Shown here in pieces: positions 1 to 5,847 of a DNA stretch of 5,847 bases. The stretch lies in NCBI GenBank assembly GCA_002728725.1, contig PBVS01000020.1:7771-13617 (forward strand). Direction: 5' to 3'. Positions within the stretch are counted from its first letter, which is position 1, and each line of letters begins with the position of its first letter. This DNA comes from Woeseiaceae bacterium. GTDB lineage: Bacteria; Pseudomonadota; Gammaproteobacteria; Steroidobacterales; Woeseiaceae. The notes beneath the pieces are model-generated. The model was not told the origin of the DNA. It did no database searches and was given only the letters and a program-made list of their open reading frames with translations. A program made the translations under genes and the position numbers.

Positions 1-153
1 CCCAATGATGATTTAAGCCTCCCATTCAGTTCGAGAGGGGCAGAAGGTTTTGTAAGAAGCGCTCTCTTGACTGGACTGATTATTTCCGATGATGAAAATC
101 GTCCCTCATGGAATAACAACGATTTCTTTGGCGAAAAATTCAGCCCTAAGTAA
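1..153 (+). CDS. C-terminal end of an unrecognised protein (5' partial)
   Basis: Frame 1 is open from the first base to a TAA at 151-153 and gives the last 50 residues of a protein whose start lies upstream of the window. The visible piece is polar and rich in Asp and Asn, with one short hydrophobic patch (SALLTGLII, residues 20-28), and ends in a Phe/Lys-rich tail (FFGEKFSPK). I recognise no family or catalytic motif. It looks like a real gene end because the frame is open to the window edge and it stops exactly against the convergent matB gene, overlapping it by 8 bp (146-153), which fits the tight packing elsewhere. It could still be a chance open frame, since only 150 bases can be judged. 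Confidence 0.55.
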   Translation, partial: PNDDLSLPFSSRGAEGFVRSALLTGLIISDDENRPSWNNNDFFGEKFSPK

Positions 154-1672
154 AAGTTAATTTATGTGTGTCTCTTAGCACATTCTTCTGTACTTTTGAC
201 ATTGTGTTTCTCGGCAGGGCATCAACAAATATAATTTGCTTAGGTACTTTATAACCAGCCAATTCTTTTTTGGCTTTCTCAATCAGGATTTGTGCTGTGA
301 TTTCTGCTGATGTTTCATTTTTTACTACAACTGCAACAACAGCTTCACCCAAATCTTGATGCGGGACACCAATTACTGCGGATTCATAGACACCTTCGAT
401 ATCATCTAAAATCAACTCGACCTCCTTTGGATAAACATTAAGTCCTCCAGAAATGATCATATCTTTTGATCGCCCAACAATACTCACATAGCCATCGTCA
501 TCAATTTTCGCCTTATCACCCGTTTTGAAGTACCCATCTCGAGTGAAGTCTTCCTCGGTCTTCTCTGGCATCTTCCAATAACCTTCAAATACATTTGGCC
601 CTCTAACGAAGAGGTTGCCTATCTCATTGATACTAAGGTCATTCTCATTGTCATCGACAACACGAACCTCAACACCAGGAAGGGGTGGTCCCACTGTACC
701 TGGCTTTCTTTGGCCGCTGATCGGATTGGATGTATTCATATTGGTCTCTGTCATACCGTATCTCTCAAGTATTTCGTGGCCTGTAAGTTGTTTAAAATCG
801 TGAAAGGTTTCTTCAAGTAATGGCGCAGATCCAGAAATAAATACACGCATATTTGCACAGGTTTTTTCTGAAAATTCTGGTGAAGCCAATAACCTCGTAT
901 AGTAAGTTGGAACACCCATCAAAACAGAACAGCTGGGTAAATTAGCGATTATTTTTTCAACATTAAATTTTTCAAGCCAACACATCGAAGCACCACTGTA
1001 TAAAGCACATCCAATTGCAACAAAAAGACCGTGCACATGAAATATGGGTAACGCATGAAGTAACACATCTTCATTTGTGAATTCCCAATATTCTGACAAT
1101 GTCTTCGTATTGCTTATTAAGTTTTTATGCGACAGCATAATGCCTTTTGGTCTGCCCGTTGTTCCTGATGAATAAAGTAAAGCCGCTATGTGGTTTGATG
1201 ACGTCTCGATTGTTTTAAACTCATGCACACAATGATCTGATTCATCAACCAATGTTCCACTTCCGTCCTTTTCTAGGGTGAACACATGATCAATCTCGTT
1301 AATTTGGGCGAGTTTTTTAAACAAATTGAATTTCTTTTCAATGCAAACAATTACAGTCGGTTTTGCATTTTCGATAAAAAAACTGAGTTCATTTTCTGTG
1401 TAATCAGGATTTAATGGGTGGTATGTGAGGCCCGCTTTCAGGCATGCCAAATAGAGGCAGAGTGATTCCGGGCTTTTATCTATTTGAATTGATATTCTGT
1501 CTCCAGGTTTAACGCCTAGTTCACAAAAAAATGAAGCAAATTTAGAAGAGATATGATTAAGTAGAGTGAAATTATATTCTTTGCCTGTGTCAAGAATTAG
1601 TGCAGGTTTAGATGGATTCTTACTGAATGAATGATCGAAATGATCAAATAAGTTAGAGAATTCTTTTGGCAT
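146..1672 (-). CDS. matB: Malonyl-CoA synthetase (MatB-type acyl-CoA ligase)
   Basis: A 508-residue cytoplasmic enzyme of the ANL (AMP-forming acyl-CoA synthetase) superfamily, expected to convert malonate, ATP and CoA to malonyl-CoA, AMP and PPi. Visible motifs in order: the ATP P-loop YSSGTTGRPKG (167-177), HVHG (212-215), SGSAPL (280-285), ERYGMTETNM (303-312), the TGD ribose-binding Asp (D386), the hinge GRSKD (400-404), GGLNVYPKE (409-417) and a C-terminal PRNTMSK with the catalytic Lys at 493. The HVHGLF, RYGMTETNMNTSNP and KVQKNVLR segments resemble known MatB proteins more than acetate or long-chain ligases. Length is normal for the family. The start is supported by an AGGA 5 nt upstream. 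It is divergent from the madLM malonate transporter genes, which strongly supports the substrate. One oddity is Ser492 just before the catalytic Lys, where Gly is usual. A related dicarboxylate such as methylmalonate could also be used. Confidence 0.93.
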   Translation of the reverse strand: MPKEFSNLFDHFDHSFSKNPSKPALILDTGKEYNFTLLNHISSKFASFFCELGVKPGDRISIQIDKSPESLCLYLACLKAGLTYHPLNPDYTENELSFFIENAKPTVIVCIEKKFNLFKKLAQINEIDHVFTLEKDGSGTLVDESDHCVHEFKTIETSSNHIAALLYSSGTTGRPKGIMLSHKNLISNTKTLSEYWEFTNEDVLLHALPIFHVHGLFVAIGCALYSGASMCWLEKFNVEKIIANLPSCSVLMGVPTYYTRLLASPEFSEKTCANMRVFISGSAPLLEETFHDFKQLTGHEILERYGMTETNMNTSNPISGQRKPGTVGPPLPGVEVRVVDDNENDLSINEIGNLFVRGPNVFEGYWKMPEKTEEDFTRDGYFKTGDKAKIDDDGYVSIVGRSKDMIISGGLNVYPKEVELILDDIEGVYESAVIGVPHQDLGEAVVAVVVKNETSAEITAQILIEKAKKELAGYKVPKQIIFVDALPRNTMSKVQKNVLRDTHKLTFT

Positions 1673-1674
1673 GC

Positions 1675-1681
1675 TTTTCCT
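1675..1681 (-). promoter_or_regulatory. Ribosome binding site of matB
   Basis: On the minus strand this reads AGGAAAA, with AGGA 5 nt before the matB ATG at 1670-1672. It is a good Shine-Dalgarno match and fixes the matB start. Confidence 0.7.
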
Positions 1682-1689
1682 GAAAATAG

Positions 1690-1709
1690 ATTAATGATAA
1701 AACATTAAT
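1690..1709. promoter_or_regulatory. Inverted repeat, candidate operator
   Basis: A perfect 7-bp inverted repeat, ATTAATG and CATTAAT, separated by 6 bp (ATAAAA). It lies 3 bp downstream of the proposed matB -10 box, so it would cover the expected transcription start and early leader. That is a typical site for a dimeric repressor, and also possible for a GntR- or LysR-type regulator of malonate genes. No regulator gene is visible in the window, and in AT-rich DNA such a repeat can arise by chance. Confidence 0.4.
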
Positions 1710-1712
1710 TAG

Positions 1713-1740
1713 ATCATAAAGAATAACTGACAATTAACAA
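1713..1740 (-). promoter_or_regulatory. Candidate sigma70 promoter for matB
   Basis: On the minus strand, TTGTTA (-35, bases 1735-1740, 4 of 6 consensus) and TATGAT (-10, bases 1713-1718, 5 of 6) are separated by 16 bp. Transcription would start near 1706 and give a leader of about 34 nt before the matB ATG. I found no equally good promoter for madL on the plus strand. Confidence 0.5.
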
Positions 1741-1747
1741 GATCTTG
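1738..1747. promoter_or_regulatory. Perfect 10-bp palindrome CAAGATCTTG
   Basis: A 10-bp palindrome with no spacer. It overlaps the proposed matB -35 box and ends at the start of the madL ribosome binding site, so a protein bound here could affect both genes. It is short enough to occur by chance, so this is a weak call. Confidence 0.25.
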
Positions 1748-1750
1748 GAG
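1745..1750 (+). promoter_or_regulatory. Ribosome binding site of madL
   Basis: TTGGAG ends 7 nt before the madL ATG at 1758, at normal spacing, and supports that start. Confidence 0.6.
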
Positions 1751-1757
1751 TAATTTT

Positions 1758-2123
1758 ATGGTTGTTTATGGTGTTGCCTTGCTCTCCTTTTGTATGCTTG
1801 CTGGTGTGTTTCTTGGGCGACTTCTTGGTTATTTACTTGGAATCGATGCCAATGTCGGAGGAATAGGCATTGCAATGTTGCTGTTAATATTCATTGCGAA
1901 TAAGAAAAATACGGCAATAAAAATCGATGCCAGTTCGAAGTCCGGTATTAACTTTTGGAATGCCATGTACATTCCTATTGTGGTTGCAATGGCAGCAAAA
2001 CAAAATGTTCTTGCCGCCATTTCGGGCGGTTGGATGGCTTTGACCGCTGGAGTGTTGGTGGTTTTTCTGAGTTTTATTGCTGTACCAATACTACATAAAT
2101 TATCAAAATCCAAAGAACACTGA
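1758..2123 (+). CDS. madL: Malonate transporter subunit MadL
   Basis: A 121-residue inner-membrane protein that matches the small subunit of the two-component MadL/MadM malonate:cation symporter, first described in Malonomonas rubra. The N-terminus is characteristic of MadL: a hydrophobic stretch with VYGVALLSFCMLAG (3-16) and GRLLGYLLG (20-28), followed by NVGGIGIAMLLLIFIA (32-47). About four membrane segments are visible (near 3-28, 33-47, 68-90 and 93-113), with a basic loop around 49-61 and a charged C-terminal tail (KLSKSKEH). Length is typical of the family. It is first in the plus-strand cluster, and its TGA shares one base with the ATG of madM, so the two subunits are probably translationally coupled. 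The start is supported by the GGAG site upstream. A function apart from MadM is unlikely. Confidence 0.92.
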   Translation: MVVYGVALLSFCMLAGVFLGRLLGYLLGIDANVGGIGIAMLLLIFIANKKNTAIKIDASSKSGINFWNAMYIPIVVAMAAKQNVLAAISGGWMALTAGVLVVFLSFIAVPILHKLSKSKEH

Positions 2124-2884
2124 TGATCGATATATTTAACAATACTCTAATATCGAATTCGATAATTACAGCCTTTTTATTTATTGGTGTTGTAACCTAT
2201 TTTTCTTATTGGATCTCAAAAAATCTCACCGGCGGTTTAATACATGGCTCCGCAATAGCTATCGTTTTGGGCTTGGTATTAGCATATATTGGAGGACTTC
2301 TGGAGGGTGGGACGAAAGGTTTAGCTGACATGCCAATATTCGCTGGAGTAGGAATTCTGGGCGGCGCAATGTTCAGAGATTTTGCTATTGTAGCGACGGC
2401 ATTTGGAGTGGACATAAGAAATCTCAAAGAGGCTGGATTCATTGGTTCGGTATCCATTGTTTTTGGGGTTGTATTTTCCTTTTTAATTGGAGCTTTGGTC
2501 GCCTTAAGTTTTGGTTATACTGATGCGATATCAATTACGACTATCGGCGCTGGAGCAGCGACTTATATTGTTGGTCCTGTTACTGGAACTGCGTTGTCAG
2601 CATCTACAGAAGTAATTGCTCTTAGCGTTGCTGTCGGACTTATAAAATCAATACTGGTAATGATCATGACGCCATTCATCGCTCCAATTATAAAATTAGA
2701 TAACCCATACTCAGCCATGATTTTTGGTGGGTTGATGGGAACCACGAGCGGAGTGGCAGGTGGATTGGCGGCAACAAATCCAAAGCTTGTCCCATACGGC
2801 GCAATGACAGCAACTTTTTATACAGGTGTGGGTTGTCTCCTTGCTCCTTCAGTTTTGTTTTTGCTGATTGATTTTTTTATTTGA
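2123..2884 (+). CDS. madM: Malonate transporter subunit MadM
   Basis: A 253-residue, very hydrophobic inner-membrane protein, the large subunit of the MadLM malonate:cation (Na+ in the characterised system) symporter. Roughly eight membrane segments can be seen (about 14-31, 43-60, 70-82, 107-129, 137-157, 163-185, 196-217 and 225-252). Recognisable family stretches are the Gly-rich region GGLLEGGTKGLADMP (57-71), GGAMFRDFAIVATAFG (80-95) and GAGAATYIVGPVTGTALSAS (142-161). The buried Arg85-Asp86 pair and the Gly/Thr-rich segments are plausible substrate or ion sites, but that is inference. The start overlaps the madL stop as TGATG and has only a weak Shine-Dalgarno of its own, which suggests coupled translation. 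Full length, with no sign of damage. The divergent matB supplies the next step, activation of the imported malonate. Confidence 0.93.
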   Translation: MIDIFNNTLISNSIITAFLFIGVVTYFSYWISKNLTGGLIHGSAIAIVLGLVLAYIGGLLEGGTKGLADMPIFAGVGILGGAMFRDFAIVATAFGVDIRNLKEAGFIGSVSIVFGVVFSFLIGALVALSFGYTDAISITTIGAGAATYIVGPVTGTALSASTEVIALSVAVGLIKSILVMIMTPFIAPIIKLDNPYSAMIFGGLMGTTSGVAGGLAATNPKLVPYGAMTATFYTGVGCLLAPSVLFLLIDFFI

Positions 2885-2904
2885 ATTATTCATAAACTAT
2901 TTTA

Positions 2905-2982
2905 ATGAAAAAACGATTAAGATTAACAAGAAGAGAGACCATAAAATCACTGGCATCAATCGGTTTGCTACCCTCGGTAGCT
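2905..2982 (+). other. Probable Tat signal peptide of the amidase
   Basis: Residues 1-26 have a basic start (MKKRLRL), a twin-arginine motif T-R-R-E-T-I-K with Arg9 and Arg10, a modest hydrophobic segment (SLASIGLLPSVA) and a possible signal peptidase site after SVA at residue 26. The match to S-R-R-x-F-L-K is partial because Thr and Ile replace Phe and Leu. The hydrophobic region is short, so export is likely but not certain. Confidence 0.55.
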
Positions 2983-4452
2983 ACCTTACAGGAAAATATA
3001 AAAATGAAAGATATAACCGAAATGTCTGCCTCTGTTTTGTCTGCACTAATAAGAGATAGAGTCTTAAGCTGTGAGGAGGTAATGCAGGAATACCTCTCTA
3101 AAATAAACAAATATAATCCTACATATAATGCGATTGTGAGTCTTGTTGATAATAACATCCTGATTGACCAGGCAAAAAATGCGGATTTAGAATTAGAAAA
3201 AGGCATATACAGGGGCTGGATGCACGGAATGCCGCACGCAATCAAAGATTTGGCTTACGCTAAGGATTTATATACCAGTGAGGGGTCTCCAATACTTGCT
3301 GGTTCAATGTCAACAAAAGACGACTTGTTTGTTTCAAGAATCAGAAATGCAGGAGCAATTTTCATTGGCAAGACAAATACACCGGAATTTGGGCTTGGAT
3401 CACAGACGTATAATGAGGTTTTCGGAGCAACTAGAAATGCCTATGATCCATCTAAAACAGCTGGGGGAAGTAGTGGTGGGGCAGCTGTAGGACTTGCAAC
3501 TCAAATGCTTCCAGTCGCCGATGGAAGCGATATGATGGGCTCTTTGAGAAATCCAGCGGCTTACAATAATGTTATTGGTTTTAGACCCAGTCAAGGTCGG
3601 GTTCCAGTTTATTATGCATACTACCCAAACACGGATACCTTTTATCAACAACTCTCAACAGAAGGCGCCATGGGTCGAAATGTAGAAGACACCATGAGAT
3701 TATTAAGCACGATAGCTGGACCAGACGACAGAGTGCCGCTGAGTCTTAGAGACAAAATGCCTGCTTATGAAAGTTTAAAGGCAGTAAATTTAAACAACTT
3801 AAAAATTGGCTGGCTTGGCAATTATGACGGATATCTCCCTCTTGAAAGTGGTGTGCTTGAATTATGTGAGAAAGCAATAAGTTCACTCGAGATTCATGGT
3901 ACAAGGATTGAGCCTTGCCATCCTAATTTTGATATGTCGCTACTTTGGGAGACATGGTTGGTATTGAGGTACTGGTCAAATTTATGGGGAAAATCCTACC
4001 TTGAAGACCCTGAGATGAAAGCATTACTTAAACCAGAATTAGTTTGGGAGATAGAAGGCGCCTTAAGAGTGACTGCACCTCAACTCAGTGATGCGGGTGT
4101 ACAAAGAATTAGATGGTATCAATCATTGATGAAGTTATTTGAAGATTATGATTTTTTGGCACTTCCATCAGCTCAGGTATTCCCATTTCCAGTAGAGATC
4201 AATTGGCCAAAATCCATCAATAATGTTCCTATGGACACATATCATCGATGGATGGAAATCGTAATTGGTGGCACATTATCCGGCCTCCCAGTTATCAATT
4301 TACCGGCAGGTTTTGATAACAAAGGCAGGCCAATGGGCATTCAGTTTATTGGCAAAATGGGAAGAGATGCAGAATTAATTGAATTTGCAATGTCTTATGA
4401 GACGACGACAAATTTCCTCGATATAAGGCCAAAACTGGTCACAATGACTTGA
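2905..4452 (+). CDS. Amidase-signature hydrolase with probable Tat leader
   Basis: A 515-residue member of the amidase-signature family, which hydrolyses C-N amide bonds with a Ser-cisSer-Lys triad. The triad is complete: Lys114 (HAIKD), cis-Ser189 (GGSSGG, 187-192) and nucleophile Ser213 (MMGSLRNPA). The spacings of 75 and 24 residues equal those of fatty acid amide hydrolase (K142/S217/S241). The N-terminus carries TRRETIK (8-14) and a short hydrophobic stretch to about residue 26, which resembles a Tat signal, so the enzyme may act in the periplasm. It follows madM by 20 bp and is probably cotranscribed with it. Malonamidase E2 of Bradyrhizobium belongs to this family and makes malonate from malonamate, so a malonate-releasing role is attractive but inferred. 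The substrate may be quite different. Oddities: Met211 replaces the usual first Gly before GS, and no ribosome binding site precedes the ATG. An in-frame stop at 2893-2895 limits upstream extension; Met34 (3004) is a rival start. Confidence 0.88.
   Translation: MKKRLRLTRRETIKSLASIGLLPSVATLQENIKMKDITEMSASVLSALIRDRVLSCEEVMQEYLSKINKYNPTYNAIVSLVDNNILIDQAKNADLELEKGIYRGWMHGMPHAIKDLAYAKDLYTSEGSPILAGSMSTKDDLFVSRIRNAGAIFIGKTNTPEFGLGSQTYNEVFGATRNAYDPSKTAGGSSGGAAVGLATQMLPVADGSDMMGSLRNPAAYNNVIGFRPSQGRVPVYYAYYPNTDTFYQQLSTEGAMGRNVEDTMRLLSTIAGPDDRVPLSLRDKMPAYESLKAVNLNNLKIGWLGNYDGYLPLESGVLELCEKAISSLEIHGTRIEPCHPNFDMSLLWETWLVLRYWSNLWGKSYLEDPEMKALLKPELVWEIEGALRVTAPQLSDAGVQRIRWYQSLMKLFEDYDFLALPSAQVFPFPVEINWPKSINNVPMDTYHRWMEIVIGGTLSGLPVINLPAGFDNKGRPMGIQFIGKMGRDAELIEFAMSYETTTNFLDIRPKLVTMT
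2990..2994 (+). promoter_or_regulatory. Possible internal ribosome binding site in the amidase gene
   Basis: AGGAA lies 9 nt before an in-frame ATG at 3004 (Met34), whereas the first ATG at 2905 has no Shine-Dalgarno. Starting at Met34 would give a 482-residue enzyme without the Tat leader but with every catalytic residue. This makes the start, and so the cellular location, ambiguous. Confidence 0.3.
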
Positions 4453-4453
4453 T

Positions 4454-5847
4454 TTAATAGGCTGCGACGCCTCCATCTTCAGCTCTAGAGTCTGCAGCAC
4501 CCGATATAACACCGGTTTCAGGATCACGGTATACAGCCATTGCACTTCCGATTGAATTTCTTATTCTGATTTTATGCCCTAAGGACTCATACATTTTTCT
4601 CGTGTCTGGTGAAATTCCTATTTTTTCGAATGAAGTCACATCGGGTAACCATTGGTGGTGAATCCGGGGAGCTTCGATTGACTCGGCTATGGTCATTCCA
4701 TGATCGACTACATTTAAAATTGTTTGCATCGTGGTGTTAATAATCGTCTTTCCGCCTGGCGTGCCTGTGGCAAAGAGTGGTATGCCATCTTTAGCTACAA
4801 TAGTAGGTGTCATGCTTGAGAGCATTCTTTGTTCCGGTCGAATCTGATTGGGTGGAGTCCCAATTCGTCCAGAGGCGTTTGTCAGCCCGGGTATAGCATT
4901 AAAATCACCCATTTCGTTGTTGAGGAGGAAGCCGGCTCCACCAACTACAATGTGTGACCCGTATCCGAATTCAAGTGTATAGGTTAGTGAAACCATATTT
5001 CCTTTTTTATCGACCACTGAAAAGTGAGTTGTTTCTTCACTTTCGTATGCTTGTGCAAATAATGCTGGATCACTCTCAGACTTCATTGCTGTGTTTATGC
5101 TTCCTCTTAAATCGGCAGCATGTTCTTTCGACAACAATTTTTCTATTGGCATGTCTTCATTGAAATCAGGGTCACCAAGGTAATTTGCTCGGTCTGCATA
5201 TGCCCTTCTCATTGACTCAGTTAATAGGTGCAGATATTGAGCTGAGTTATGACCTATTTGATTAAGATCGTAACCTTCTAGGATATTAAGCATTTCAGAT
5301 AAGATAATGCCACCTGAGCTTGGAGGAGGCATACTAACGATAGTATGCCCTCTGTAATCATTTACAATGGGTGTTCTCTCAACGGCATTGTATTTTTCTA
5401 GATCTTCCAGTGTTATTAAACCACCATTCTGTTTCATGTAGTCAGCAATTAATTTCGCTGTTTCACCCTTATAAAATCCGTCCTTTCCTTTATCCTGAAT
5501 TCGCTCTAAAGTTTTTGCTAAGTCTTCCTGTTTCCATATATCACCTGGCATATACTCAGCACCACCTTCTTTATAGAATTTTTTTACTGAACTCGGATAC
5601 TCACCAAACCACGCTTTTCTTCTATCGCTATTGAAATCATCGTGCAGTTTCCAGGTAATTGGGATTCCATTTCTGGCCAACAGCACGGATGGTGCAACCA
5701 GCTCCGACCAATCCATTGTTCCGAGTCTCTCATGAGCTAGAGCAAGACCAGCAACTGTTCCAGGAACACCAACTGCTTTAATACTAAAATGATTCTCTGG
5801 TCCAATTGAATTATTAATTACTTCTCCCTCTTCATCCAAGTACATGT
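4454..5847 (-). CDS. ggt: Gamma-glutamyltransferase (N-terminus outside window)
   Basis: The visible 463 residues are most of a gamma-glutamyltranspeptidase, an N-terminal nucleophile hydrolase that cleaves gamma-glutamyl bonds, for example in glutathione, and is normally periplasmic in Gram-negatives. The proenzyme cuts itself before a Thr; here this is Thr272 in EETTHF. Counting from the first visible Met (5843-5845), the spacing from that Thr to other active-site residues matches E. coli GGT (T391) without gaps: Thr290 (T409), Asp314 (D433), Ser343-Ser344 (S462-S463) and Gly364-Gly365 (G483-G484). PPPSSGG (173-179) in the large-subunit part is also typical. About 120 N-terminal residues, including any signal peptide and the substrate-binding Arg (E. 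coli R114), lie beyond the window. The visible Met is not the start. Position 292 is Glu where E. coli has Asn411, as in Bacillus enzymes. The gene is convergent with the amidase, 1 bp apart, so it is a separate transcription unit. Confidence 0.95.
   Translation of the reverse strand, partial: MYLDEEGEVINNSIGPENHFSIKAVGVPGTVAGLALAHERLGTMDWSELVAPSVLLARNGIPITWKLHDDFNSDRRKAWFGEYPSSVKKFYKEGGAEYMPGDIWKQEDLAKTLERIQDKGKDGFYKGETAKLIADYMKQNGGLITLEDLEKYNAVERTPIVNDYRGHTIVSMPPPSSGGIILSEMLNILEGYDLNQIGHNSAQYLHLLTESMRRAYADRANYLGDPDFNEDMPIEKLLSKEHAADLRGSINTAMKSESDPALFAQAYESEETTHFSVVDKKGNMVSLTYTLEFGYGSHIVVGGAGFLLNNEMGDFNAIPGLTNASGRIGTPPNQIRPEQRMLSSMTPTIVAKDGIPLFATGTPGGKTIINTTMQTILNVVDHGMTIAESIEAPRIHHQWLPDVTSFEKIGISPDTRKMYESLGHKIRIRNSIGSAMAVYRDPETGVISGAADSRAEDGGVAAY

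Noticed and set aside
1829..2457. Minus-strand open frames opposite madL and madM
   Set aside because: They mirror hydrophobic transporter genes that I recognise with high confidence, and they have no family resemblance of their own.
2886..3245. A 119-codon open frame on the minus strand opposite the 5' part of the amidase gene
   Set aside because: It is antisense to a gene with a clear catalytic signature, shows no recognisable domain, and its composition is what a reversed coding frame would give.
4459..4472. Short hairpin AGGC-N6-GCCT just after the amidase stop, as a terminator
   Set aside because: The stem is only 4 bp, there is no U-run on either strand, and it lies within the last codons of ggt.
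4954..5634. Plus-strand open frames inside the gamma-glutamyltransferase gene
   Set aside because: They are antisense to a continuous, gap-free GGT alignment and have no recognisable motifs.
4454..5845. A complete ggt gene starting at the Met codon 5843-5845
   Set aside because: The frame stays open to the window edge, and by alignment with E. coli GGT this Met is about 120 residues into the protein, so the true start is outside.
1..5847. Mobile elements, CRISPR arrays, tRNA or other RNA genes
   Set aside because: No transposase or integrase, no spaced direct repeats, and no cloverleaf-like sequence was seen; almost all of the window is accounted for by ordinary coding genes.

Overview
The window comes from a bacterium with AT-rich DNA (roughly 40% GC by eye). 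It is probably a Gram-negative proteobacterium, and a marine gammaproteobacterium would fit. The reasons are the Tat-type leader on the amidase, the MadL/MadM transporter pair, the MatB-type synthetase and the very tight gene packing. No rRNA or other phylogenetic marker is present, so this placement is an inference. The window is almost entirely coding; the only intergenic stretch of any size is 85 bp (1673-1757).

Layout: (1) the last 50 codons of an unrecognised plus-strand gene (1-153); (2) a minus-strand malonyl-CoA synthetase gene, matB (146-1672), whose stop overlaps the end of gene 1; (3) an 85-bp divergent regulatory region with a good sigma70-like promoter for matB and two perfect palindromes; (4) a plus-strand cluster of madL (1758-2123), madM (2123-2884) and an amidase-signature hydrolase with a probable Tat leader (2905-4452); (5) a minus-strand gamma-glutamyltransferase gene (4454-5847) whose 5' end lies outside the window and whose stop is 1 bp from the amidase stop.

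The core is a compact malonate-use locus: MadL and MadM import malonate with a cation, and MatB activates it to malonyl-CoA with ATP and CoA. The unusual element is the amidase, which follows madM by 20 bp and may be exported. The best working hypothesis is that it releases malonate in the periplasm from an amide such as malonamate, a ureido-malonate or an N-malonyl conjugate, feeding the transporter. Its catalytic triad is intact, but its substrate cannot be read from sequence. No malonyl-CoA decarboxylase or regulator gene is visible here. The gamma-glutamyltransferase is convergent with the cluster, so it need not belong to the same pathway.
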